Assembly: GCA_015146655.1 (NCBI GenBank)
Contig: VKHL01000001.1
Coordinates: 427,501-491,500 of the forward strand
Direction: 5' to 3'
Length of the DNA: 64,000 nucleotides
From: Ochromonas danica
Taxonomy: Eukaryota > Sar > Chrysophyceae > Chromulinales > Chromulinaceae
Within the stretch, counting starts at the first letter, position 1; the number at the start of each line of letters is the position of its first letter. Below, one piece after another: positions 51,136-60,593 of this stretch. Made by a program: the position numbers and the translations under genes. The notes beneath the pieces were generated by a model. That model worked only from the letters and a program-made list of their open reading frames with translations, was not told where the DNA came from and did not search any database.

Positions 51136-53031
51136 CTAAATGTCTAAACCTGCTGCTTCATCTTCTTCGTCTGGAGCACTGTGGATCGTGCGATGACTTC
51201 GTTGGTAGGCTTGAACTTCATCAAAGATATCAAGCAAATGTGATTCAATGAAGTCATTGTCAACAATTGCCACCAAAAAATAAGTATCATGAATCTAATA
51301 CAAGTACATGAATCCAGAATAAATGTCAGAATAGTAAATACATGTGTTAACAATTCAAAAACCAACCTTGTACAATAAATCTGCACTTTCGCTCACATCA
51401 TCATAAAGAGAAGCCCAGCACTCTGTCCATAATTGGAAAACCTCTCTGCTCCAAACCACAAAGGAATCAGGATCAAAAACTGTGGGTTGCAAGATCTCTT
51501 TGTTGGGAAAGCATCCCCAAGTCAAGGCTGTTACACTACGTGCACCAGATGAATGTTCCAAGCCATTGCTGTCAATGGCATAGAAGGTTAGGCTGGGATG
51601 ACTTGACAGTACTGCCATGATAGCCTGCAGGTGTTGAGGGGAAGCGAAAAATTCCACATACGCCTTTTGATATACGCGTCCACCAGGTCCACCCCAGCCA
51701 TAGAGAGGATGATCTGACTTCTCTCCATTCACAGCAGGCTGTGAGTTAATAGTCAGAAAGCCTCTACGATTGAGAGAAGCTAGACGTGCACATAATGGGA
51801 TTGTCTCTGGCTGTAGGGCAGACTCACACCATGGAATGATAGGAATCTTTCCCTCTAGATACTTTGCAAAGACTTCAAATACATCCTCTGGTTGTAATAG
51901 GACATCTCCCCACATGGCAAGCAAGTCTTCTTTTCTTCCTTCTACAGGACGAAAGAAATGAGAATCTGATAGTTCACCATAAGCAGGTGATCGATTATCA
52001 CCCCATCTACCGTTAGGAAACTCATCCCAATTCACTGTACGCTTAATATAAGATTTAGGACGATTTGCCCAATTGATAGGTCGAACTTCTTCAACCATTC
52101 CTTTAAGATTCGATCTTGATCCACGCCAAGGGAAGTTACGTCGAGAGTTAGCCACACCCAGTTCAGTTAACACCATAGTTACACTTTTCTCCAAGTTTAG
52201 CGTATAAAAATGGAATCCTTTTACACCAGCTGCTGAAAGAGTATGACACATTTCTACACATAACTTAACACCATAAGCTTTTGTTGCTTCATCATCTTCA
52301 CGTACAGGAGCTAAATCCTGCCAGATCTTATCAGGTACTTTCGTCTTACAAAAAGTAGTCATCTTTTGGAAAGATGAATAACTTTGAATAGGCATCATAC
52401 CAGGAATAATAGGGCAAGTGATACCAGCTCTCTGACATTTCTCGCGGAAAGATAAGAAGACTTGTGGATCATAAAAGAATTGTGTTAACATAAAGTCAAC
52501 ACCTGCATCAAACTTCTCTTTCAGATATTTAATATCACGATCAAGATCTACTGTTTTAGCTTGTGGATGACCTTCAGGAAACCCTGCAATGCCAATACAG
52601 AAATAGTCACCATGTTCACGACGAATGAGTTTAACTAAATCAATGGCATTCTCACAACCACCGGGTATGACTTCCCAAGATAACGATCCTTTAGGTGGAT
52701 CACCACGTAATGCAAGAATATTTTGAATACCAGCTTCACGTGCAGCATTTAAAATAGCTTTTAATTCTTCTACTTTTAGACCAGTACAGGTTAAATGCAT
52801 TAAAACATCAACACCAAAGTAGGTTTGTGTATATTCACAAATAGCCATAGTAAGTTCTTTGGTACATCCACCAGCACCCCAAGTAACATCAACAAAGATA
52901 GGTTGTAATGCTGTCATACGATCCATACGAAGATATAAATTATCTACACCTGCTTCTGTTTTTGGTGGAAAGAATTCAAAAGAAAAATAAGGTTCTACTG
53001 TATTTGATCGAATTTTATCAATTATCTTCAT
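51136..53031 (-). CDS. MTHFR: methylenetetrahydrofolate reductase
   Basis: Reduces 5,10-methylene-THF to 5-methyl-THF, the methyl donor for methionine synthesis. Exons 51367..53031 and 51136..51294 give 607 residues. The TIM-barrel catalytic domain (about 1-300) has FSFEFFPPKTEAGVDNL (catalytic Glu), FVDVTWGAGG, HLTCTG, NILALRGDPP, FCIGIAGFPEGHP and DFMLTQFFYDP. The eukaryotic C-terminal regulatory domain (about 330-607) is present, with WGDNRSPAYGE and the splice-completed LLYK-IHDTYFLVAIVDNDFI. The last exon ends in an acidic tail. Length and layout are standard. The intron is 72 bases. Confidence 0.93.
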
Positions 53032-53461
53032 CTTGCACTTTGATTTAATTACTCTTGAAGGAAGGAGGAGGGGGAGAGGGATGAGTTATTGGGGGGTGAG
53101 ATAGCTTTTGCTTTAGTGGATAGAATGGATTGGATTTAGTTCTGGATTGACCTCACAGAAGATGAGAAGATCAAGTTCGACTTCCACTTTAACTTAAGAA
53201 AACCGAAAACTCCCCGCATTGTCATCAATCAAGGAAGCATTATAACAACAATGCTATATATACTTCTTTACCAGCAATCTATATTTGCTTATATTCGCAT
53301 CAAGAAAAAAGATAACTCGCATAGTTGACAATATAAGGATAATGGAGGTAATGGAGAAGGGTTTGTTTTTAGGCTTGGTTCCCAGTCCAGTGGATTGGAA
53401 GGGTGCAAACCCCACGCATCGTCACAATAGCGTAGTGGTTGGCGGATGAAAAGGAGAGGAA
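53032..53461. other. divergent intergenic region MTHFR / YchF
   Basis: 430 bases with TTAACTTAA at 53189-53197, 158 bases upstream of MTHFR. A tRNA A-box-like word near 53433 was examined and rejected. No gene seen. Confidence 0.45.
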
Positions 53462-54843
53462 ATGATGGCTGTCTCCACAATGCAACTATCTTGGATAACT
53501 GTATATAGTTTATTCTTAGTATTTACCATGTTGAAGATTGGAGTGAATAGTTTTGGATTTGCTACTTCTCTTGTTCGACGAAGATTGCAGTCTCATCGAC
53601 TTGATACACGTATGCATCTCAATTGTGGTATCGTGGGTCTACCAAACGTCGGGAAAAGTACTTTATTCAATGCTCTGGTAGGATCAGAAGCAGCTCAAGC
53701 TGCTAATTTCCCCTTTTGTACCATCGGTAAGCTGATCTCTCTTCTTCTCTCTGACAATCGAGTAGATAGTAATACATGTGTTTGTTTTGTCCCTGATGAT
53801 AGAACCCAATGTTGGTCTGGTCAATGTTCCTGATACCAGATTAACATCTCTGGCTGAATTAGCGAAATCTCAGAAGTGTGTTCCTGCTGTGGTAAGTCCC
53901 TTCCTGCATCCTGTCCGATGGTACCGATATCGTCTTACACAGCGACATGACACAGATCGAGTTTGTGGACATTGCTGGTATTGTTAAGGGTGCTTCTGAA
54001 GGTGCAGGATTAGGAAACAAGTTTTTGGCTAATATTAGACAAACTGATGCCATTGTTCATGTGGTTCGCTGCTTTGTGGATGATGATATCATTCATGTCG
54101 ATGGCACAGTCGATCCTCTTAGGGATATTGAAATTATTAGCTTGGAGTTGATATTTGCCGATATCGCTCAAATTGAGAAACGCTTGGAAAAAGTACGGAA
54201 GGATAAGAAAACCCCACCTGAAGAAGTTTCAGCGTTAGAGAAGGTGAATACTGCCCTTTTAGCTGGCAAGCCTGCACGTGCTGCTGGCCTCACTGACTCA
54301 GAGGCTGAAACTCTCAAGGGTCTTATGTTACTTACCTTAAAGCCTGTGATCTATGCTGCTAACGTTGCTGATTCGGATCTCGCGGAAGGCAACGATTTAT
54401 CTCGTAAAGTTTTCGATTTTGCTGCCCAGGAAGGAAACAAGGCTGTCGTCGTTTCTGCTCAAGTTGAAGCGGAACTTGCTGGTTTAAGCGGTCCTGAGCG
54501 AGCAGAGTTTCTTGCTTCCATGGGTCTTAATGATGAAGATTGTGGTTTGAAAGCTCTTGTCCGTGTGGCGTATGACACTCTGGGGCTGCAGACCTATTAC
54601 ACTGTCGGCCCCATGGAGGCTCGTGCATGGACTATTCATAAGGGAATGACCGCCCCTCAGGCTGCAGGGGTTATTCATTCAGACTTTGAAAAGGGGTTCA
54701 TCCGCGCAGAGACCATGTCTTTTGATGACCTGTCTCGACTAGGAAGTGAGAAAGCTGTCAAAGAGGCGGGATTGCTTCGATCTGAAGGAAAGGAGTATGT
54801 CATGCGGGAAGGTGACATTGTTCTCTTCCGATTCAACGTGTAA
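53462..54843 (+). CDS. ychF: YchF/OLA1-family GTPase/ATPase with plastid-type presequence
   Basis: Exons 53462..53726, 53803..53891 and 53956..54843 give 413 residues. Residues 1-50 are an added presequence: a hydrophobic signal ([16 protein letters not shown]) followed by [18 protein letters not shown], a Phe-containing, basic, acid-free stretch as in secondary-plastid targeting signals. The mature protein is a bacterial-type YchF: P-loop GLPNVGKST (59-67), [27 protein letters not shown], the family NVxxSD in place of NKxD, a helical insert, and the TGS domain with [34 protein letters not shown]. YchF prefers ATP and binds ribosomes in bacteria. Plastid localisation is inferred. Confidence 0.88.
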
Positions 54844-54938
54844 TATAGAATAATTAAAAGCAAAGTCTATCAATGGGGATCATAACAAGTGATGGTGGTT
54901 TGTCGAAAGAATGAGTTAACATTATCCGTTAGTCTATC

Positions 54939-55691
54939 TTATGCAGATTCACTCTTGGAATTCAACTCATTCTGCTTACGCTCATAATTCTTTTGAAAAT
55001 CGATGATTTCCCATCGTTCAACAAAGTCCTTCTTGACAAGAGGATCTTCCTCCATGAAGGCATTGATCTCCTTTTGGACATTTTCTGCCTCTTCTTCACC
55101 TTCAGCTATTCCTACCCACAACATGCTCACACCACGAGTATTCTTGAATCTCATGGTTTCAGAAGTTAATAGACGCTTATACTTGGAACAGATGGTATTG
55201 TGATCAGCCAATGTAGAGTCCAAATTCGCATCAACGTATTCACGTCTAAACTTGTACAATACCGAGAAGATGGGGAACTTGGGATTCTTGATGTTTGGGT
55301 CATACTTCACTTTAGACTTAATTGGTTTAGCATCAGCAATTTCCTTTTCATCAGTAGGACTCAACTGCCACTTCTCCTCCAAGTAGGTCTTCTTACTGCC
55401 AGCAGCCTTTTGTTTAGAATTATTCTTGGCAGCAGATGCTCCTTCCTCATCATCAGCAAAAATATCATCTATCATAGTATAATTAACAGTCAATTAGATG
55501 ATATAATAAAGAAAATTATTTGGCATAGAATAGTTAGCTAGCTCACCAGAAAACAGGTCAGGTTTTGCATTCTGAACAATGCATCGTGATCTTGCAATAG
55601 CAGGAGCAATCAATGCTCTTGACTGAGGAATGATAGTAAAGGCATAGGATGCCGCAATGAATGATGCAAAGAGGACAGTCAGATAGAGCAT
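54939..55691 (-). CDS. plastid-targeted YCII-like domain protein
   Basis: Exons 55547..55691 and 54939..55468 give 224 residues. The start MLYLTVLFASFIAASYAFTI is a signal peptide with a cleavage-site Phe motif (ASYAF), followed by an Arg/Ser/Ala-rich, acid-free transit segment (RALIAPAIARSR). Both are hallmarks of plastid import in ochrophytes. After an acidic linker the C-terminal 100 residues look like a YCII/ferredoxin-like fold: FSVLYKFRREYVDANL, LWVGIAEGEEEAENVQKEIN and the diagnostic ending FMEEDPLVKKDFVERWEIID, matching the D-P-x-x-K-x-x-x-x-x-x-W-E-I pattern. Biochemical role unknown. TTAAGTTAA lies at 55806, 115 bases upstream. Confidence 0.75.
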
Positions 55692-57405
55692 GGTGTGTCT
55701 GATTGATTGTCAAGAGGTCGAAAGTGGAAGGAAGAGCTTTGCGCGTCGCTCACCATTGCAGCAAAGCCACCCTTTGGTAAGTTAACCATTCCCACTCCAA
55801 CATTCTTAAGTTAACGATAAAAAAGTTATGACTGTATATTTCAAGTATACAGTACTACAGTAGGTTTGTAATCAAGCGTGGTTCATGAAGAAGAATAGAA
55901 GAGTGAAGAATAAGAGATGAAATTATATCACAGCACGCAATGCCAAGTACAAGGAAACAAAAGCAAAAATTAAAACGATCGTCACGAGGGCTTCGCACGT
56001 GGTCACCCACCGTACTACTGGCCTCGCCTGAGCACGCTTAACTTCCTAGATCTGACGGGTTAGGGTGCAGTAGTGCTAGTATGAACGATCATGTCTGTAG
56101 GTGCACAGCCTCGCCATATAAAGAACAATCCTTCTCAATCTATGACATTTTGCTTTCTGAAACAGAGAACAAAGTAGACATGGGAATGAGTCAGAAGTGA
56201 TTGCTATTTCTTGCAGGTCATAGGGGATGTCATTAATTAGTATAAAATACACCACTTGCTATAACTGGGATGAGGCGATCATGGTGGCTTTGATTGTCCT
56301 TCACCTCATTGGCTGCTGAGTCAGCTGGGATCAGCATTGTCATTCCTGTGGGGTTCTCGTCATCTTAATTCATGCAACTGGAACACTTGGGGTTGTTTAT
56401 ATGGTAGGTAGATCATACAGTAGATAGGCGTTGATGGATAGATGGAGGATGCAACCATAGATGAACATACTGTCAACACAACCAGGTCTATCCCAACAAG
56501 CACCACTCATTCTCATTATATGAGAGATATCATCGACTTTGAGGTGACCAGGTCAATAAGTGACTATGAGTGCTGGCATGCAACAACACAATGCAATGCT
56601 TGCAGTGATTAATGTGATTTAATCTCACCTATCTGATCACTAATACTGGCCGATAAACCTTCGCCGGGCTATTTCGATGGCTTTGTGTGTCTTTACAGCT
56701 TGTGGTCTACACCGTGCCAGCAGTCACGGCTCAAGTGGTAAAAATTGCCGGTTGGATCTTCTTTGTCTTCGCTTTCAATTCTTTCATCTATCGACATCAG
56801 GTACGAAAATTGATTCCTTGTCGAGATTCTATCATCCTTGTACTGCCCAGGAAGTTGACGCAATTGGAACTTCCAGAGGGCCTTCGCTGTGCAAAGACGA
56901 ACTGTTGCCACGGCAACAACAACTACTTGTGGTGATGAGGGGCGGGGATATTCAACTATTCGCTTCTTCACTTCGCTCTTGAGGAATTTGGTGATGCACT
57001 TTATCTTGATCCAGTTTCGTGTTGTCACGGAACTATGTGGATGATGTCCATAACGGAAAAGACTGGCTTGGCTCTATGAAGTCATCATCCATCATAATTA
57101 CTTTAGTAATCTATCTCTTACCTTTAACTTGAATTAATTCGATCAATTTATTTGGAAGTCGATTGGCTCAGCAAGGGCTGCTGGCACCAGCACTGTGCAA
57201 CTACTAATTGCTAAAAGACTAACTGTCGCTTATTGACGATACAGCCTGCAGTATTTTAAAGGGCACGTGCGAAAGCATAACGAGCACTGTAGATATCGTA
57301 GCTTACTCACGAGATGGTGCGACTATCTTCTACCTTACTTTACAACAGTAGTTAGTTCTAACCAATGCGATGAGAGTGAGTTAGAGATTATACAAACAAA
57401 CAAAG
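55692..57405. other. long intergenic region containing the 5S rRNA gene
   Basis: About 1.7 kb, the longest gene-poor stretch here. It holds the 5S gene (minus strand) and, at about 56652..56935, a plus-strand exon-like open frame with one hydrophobic segment (weak). Nothing else could be supported; I found no tRNA. Confidence 0.45.
55976..56092 (-). rRNA. 5S ribosomal RNA
   Basis: On the minus strand the sequence matches eukaryotic 5S along its length: GATCGTTCATACTAGCAC at the 5' end, CCGTCAGATCT, the pol III A-box/internal control GTTAAGCGTGCTCAGGCG, then GTAGTACGGTGGGTGACCA and GAAGCCCTCGTGACGATC at the 3' end. The ends pair (GATCGT with ACGATC) to form helix I, and a TTTT terminator follows at once (55972-55975). 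Length about 115-118. The divergences from plant 5S lie mainly in the loop region around ACCCTAACC. It stands alone, without neighbouring rRNA genes. Confidence 0.85.
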
Positions 57406-58647
57406 CTATCTACTCAGATCAAATTGCAATTCATCCAGCTGATAACTTTTAGTGGGACTAACCATAGCCATCTCACCATTACCAAATAAAGCTCCTTCAT
57501 CAAACATTACCGAATTATTCTGTTGTTCAGCATATTTACCACTGAAGTAACCATGTCGACGAGTCCACTGCGCAGCACTTTTCCGCATTCTTCGCAGAAG
57601 AGAAGAAGAAGTACCGTAGACCTGCCAGTCCCAGAAATGGTGCATGCCTGTCATCTTTGCTACTCGTTTCCTTGCAAGACGAACTAAATCACGATCTCGT
57701 TGTTGTAATGCAAAGAAACGACGAAGTCGATCTTTCATAGCCTTTGCTTCGAGCATCATAGCATAACGATATGTTGGTCCCATCATTGAATGATCCCAAA
57801 TAGGATTGTTAGCCTGTGGGGCTAAGAAGACAAAAGTGGTATTATGCTTCTTGTCTCGGATCTCGTCGTAAGTTTCATTCTGTGTACGTCGCATGAGCGC
57901 ATTAGCACGTTGATCGATCAACGCTAGGGGGTCATTACGTGCATAATAGTTAAACACTCTCCCCATAAAATACTTGTTTGTAATAGACTTTCCTCCACCC
58001 AATGTGATGATATCAATACGACTTGTCTCATAACTTGTCAAATGATGTTTTGCTGCTAGATAGGTTAGAATAGCACCACCACTATGTGCAATATGAAGGA
58101 TACGACCACCAGGTTCGAGATCTTGTAATGTTTGTCGAAGATGTTCTGCTAACTGTTTTGATAATGCTAAATCTGTAGGACGCAGAACTAAATCAAATCC
58201 TGCTCGAGTAAAATCTTTTACCCACCACCCTGAAGATGGATTATAAAAAGGACGTACTTCCGCTGAGAAGAGTTGTCGAATATCATCTGTGATATTTCTC
58301 CAATCTTCTTCAGAATGATAAATCCCATTGACAAAAGTGATAATCACTGCTTTCTTCCCTGTTGTTCTTGTTGATACATTTTGATAAGCACTGAGTGGAA
58401 TGGACAGAGAAGAAGTGTTTCTAATACTTCTGTCATGGTTATTAGCAGTAGTGGTAGTAGTAGTAGTAGTAGGGATAGGGGTGGTAGTATGGGGAGTGGA
58501 TGTGTTGGTGTTGCTAATGGACGATTGTTGGTCAACAGGTCGTGCAATAGACAGAACTTTCCCTATAAAGCTTGTACTAAGATCAAAGTTAAGTGAAGGA
58601 TGGATTAATAGAGAAAGAATCAGAAGAAAGAATGCCAACCAAGACAT
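57406..58647 (-). CDS. secreted alpha/beta hydrolase (lipase/esterase-like)
   Basis: Single exon, 413 residues. It has an N-terminal signal peptide (MSWLAFFLLILSLLIHPSL), then a Thr-rich linker (about 47-70, encoded by an ACT/ACC microsatellite) with several N-glycosylation sites. The hydrolase core starts with AVIITFVNGIYHSEEDW. The nucleophile elbow is LHIAHSGGAIL (Ser about 189), A-x-S-x-G rather than G-x-S-x-G. Plausible partners are Asp about 239 in YARNDPLALID and His about 286 in PIWDHSMMG. A basic C-terminal region follows. Probably a secreted or vacuolar lipase/esterase; substrate unknown. It is divergent from WDR89, 110-150 bases away. Confidence 0.7.
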   Translation of the reverse strand: MSWLAFFLLILSLLIHPSLNFDLSTSFIGKVLSIARPVDQQSSISNTNTSTPHTTTPIPTTTTTTTTANNHDRSIRNTSSLSIPLSAYQNVSTRTTGKKAVIITFVNGIYHSEEDWRNITDDIRQLFSAEVRPFYNPSSGWWVKDFTRAGFDLVLRPTDLALSKQLAEHLRQTLQDLEPGGRILHIAHSGGAILTYLAAKHHLTSYETSRIDIITLGGGKSITNKYFMGRVFNYYARNDPLALIDQRANALMRRTQNETYDEIRDKKHNTTFVFLAPQANNPIWDHSMMGPTYRYAMMLEAKAMKDRLRRFFALQQRDRDLVRLARKRVAKMTGMHHFWDWQVYGTSSSLLRRMRKSAAQWTRRHGYFSGKYAEQQNNSVMFDEGALFGNGEMAMVSPTKSYQLDELQFDLSR

Positions 58648-58757
58648 ATCTATTCAAATCAGCAACCAGCAGGTTGTTGTCATAGCAAAACCCTTTTGGT
58701 TTCACTGCTTCAAGACAGGCCAGACGGTCAGAATTTAGCCATCTAGCCTGTTGCTGT

Positions 58758-60005
58758 ATGTGCTGTCTGCTCCACCAACAAACAAATGGAAGCGAAACAA
58801 TGATGGGGGACTATCATCCACATTGTAGACAAGCTGTACCTTTGTTAAAGAATCGTGTTGAATATATCCTTGATATTCATGGTAATCTGGATGGTGGGAA
58901 GATTGTTGCCTCATCCTCAGATCGACTAGTACGTGCTTATGATTCGTCTACTTTTGCACTCTTGGGCACTTACCAGGGACACAAAGATACTATCACTTCT
59001 TTAGCTTGTGCTAATCAGTCACCTACTATCTTCTTTACCTCCTCAGCTGATAAGTGTGTAGCCATCTGGGATCAACGAGTCTCTGATCGACCTATTTGTC
59101 GATTACGTGCTCAGAATGAAGTACAAGCAATAGCTGTCAACAAAAAGGACTTTCTATTAGCTGCAGCATGTGAAGAAGAGATTCAATTCTATGATATTCG
59201 AAAGATCGCCGCCACAGCTGGTGCTCCTAAACTGGGTGTCTACAGTGACTTACACTCTAACCTTATCACTCACTTGCTCTTCAGCCCAAAGAATGATGAT
59301 CTACTGATTTCTGGAGGAGAAGATGGATTAATCTGTCTATGTAATACCTCTATTGGTGAGGCAGAAGAGGCAGTAGAAAGTGTGTTAAATACTGATTGTG
59401 CTATGCGGCGTGTTGGTTGCTTTGGACCTGATCTGGAAGGTCTTTATTGCCTCTCTGCTATTGAGACTGCCTCATTCTGGCATCATCCTTCAGCTCAAAG
59501 AATAGTACAGTATAATAGTTTACGAGAGGAGCAGAGTATTGACTATCTGATCGATTGTTTCGAGGAGGAAGGCAAGCTGAGACTACTTGCTGGTTGTTTT
59601 GATGGCAGTCTCCGTCTTCTTAATGTTGAGCCTCATGGCTGTGAAGCATTGACTTCATTGGAAGGTGGGCACAAGGAAATGGTGAGGTGTAGCACATTGC
59701 TGTCCAATGGTTTGCTTTGCACAGGTGCGGAAGATGGCCAGCTGGTTGGATGGAAGCGTGGGCCAAGCCAAGATCCTGTCCTTCTCAGTCATGTGGACGA
59801 CTCTGAAGAAGTAGCCGAGGAAGAAGAGGTAGAAGAAGAAGAGAGAGTGAAGAGTGAAGAGTGTGGAGAAGGTGAAGAGGGCCCCATTAGTATAGCAGAA
59901 GAAGAAGAAGTGACAACAGAAACAAGTCAAGGAGGAGGAAGAGGAAGAAGAAGAGGAGGAGGAGGGCAGAAGAGGAAAAGAGTGAGAAATCAAAGTCAAA
60001 ATTAG
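58758..60005 (+). CDS. WDR89: WDR89-like WD40 protein
   Basis: Single exon, 415 residues from the ATG at 58758. The ATG at 58800 (MMGDYHPHC) is an equally good start and would remove 14 residues. Six or seven WD repeats: IVASSSDRLVRAYDSST, LGTYQGHKDTITSLA, FFTSSADKCVAIWDQRVSDR, LISGGEDGLICLCN, and LEGGHKEMVRCSTLLSNGLL followed by TGAEDGQLVGWK. The order and the nonstandard repeat ends match WDR89. The C-terminal tail (about 350-415) is highly acidic and then Arg/Gly-rich basic, ending RVRNQSQN, suggesting a nuclear or RNA-associated protein. Animal WDR89 has no well-established function. Confidence 0.7.
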   Translation: MCCLLHQQTNGSETMMGDYHPHCRQAVPLLKNRVEYILDIHGNLDGGKIVASSSDRLVRAYDSSTFALLGTYQGHKDTITSLACANQSPTIFFTSSADKCVAIWDQRVSDRPICRLRAQNEVQAIAVNKKDFLLAAACEEEIQFYDIRKIAATAGAPKLGVYSDLHSNLITHLLFSPKNDDLLISGGEDGLICLCNTSIGEAEEAVESVLNTDCAMRRVGCFGPDLEGLYCLSAIETASFWHHPSAQRIVQYNSLREEQSIDYLIDCFEEEGKLRLLAGCFDGSLRLLNVEPHGCEALTSLEGGHKEMVRCSTLLSNGLLCTGAEDGQLVGWKRGPSQDPVLLSHVDDSEEVAEEEEVEEEERVKSEECGEGEEGPISIAEEEEVTTETSQGGGRGRRRGGGGQKRKRVRNQSQN

Positions 60006-60017
60006 TTAACCAATAGA

Positions 60018-60395
60018 TTACACTATAGAAGTAGTGTCAAATAATTGAAAGTTCTGTATAGGGGAGGATTGGGTGAGAATGGCAGGCGCAGGTCGTGCTT
60101 CTAATGGTCGACGTGCTCCTGGAAAACAACGAACTTCAAAATCAGTAAATGGAACACCTACTTCACTTAATAAGTGTTTCTTCATCGTAGTATTTCCTTG
60201 TTGGTTTAGATTGTCACCAATATGAGTGAGATATTGTTGAATAGCATCTTGTTTGGAAGGATGTTGTTCTTCTGAGATATTTTCTAATTCATATAGTAAA
60301 CTTTCTATTTCACCTCTTAATTGCTCACTCTTTTGTGTTTCCACTGTAATAACTTTCAAATTTTCTTCTGTAATACTATCTATTGTTGTTGTCAT
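60018..60395 (-). CDS. small coiled-coil hypothetical protein
   Basis: Single exon, 125 residues starting MTTTIDSITEENLKVITVET; the frame is open upstream but has no earlier ATG. The first 70 residues are a heptad-like coiled coil (SEQLRGEIESLLYELENISE). The rest is a conserved-looking linker and a Pro-rich tail (RRPLEARPAPAIL). It converges on WDR89 with only 12 bases between the stop codons and is divergent from POC1. Not recognised. Confidence 0.55.
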   Translation of the reverse strand: MTTTIDSITEENLKVITVETQKSEQLRGEIESLLYELENISEEQHPSKQDAIQQYLTHIGDNLNQQGNTTMKKHLLSEVGVPFTDFEVRCFPGARRPLEARPAPAILTQSSPIQNFQLFDTTSIV

Positions 60396-60593
60396 CTTTC
60401 TTTCTATTTTGGTCTTCTCACAAAGCAAAACTACGCAGAATTATTATTACCAATCCCGCGCATTTAGAGATCTGGCTGGGAGGGTTTGGAGATTTAGCTG
60501 CTGCCATGGGCTGCTGCCTGCTGGATTTGAATTGGATTTGATTTGATTGCTTGCGTTATTCAAAATCAAGACTATCCATAGAAGACAAAACCA

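Noticed and set aside
53397-53455. tRNA-like A-box word (TAGCGTAGTGGTTGG)
   Set aside because: No acceptor stem, no anticodon arm and no B box downstream. The GGTGCAAACCCC word lies upstream, the wrong order.
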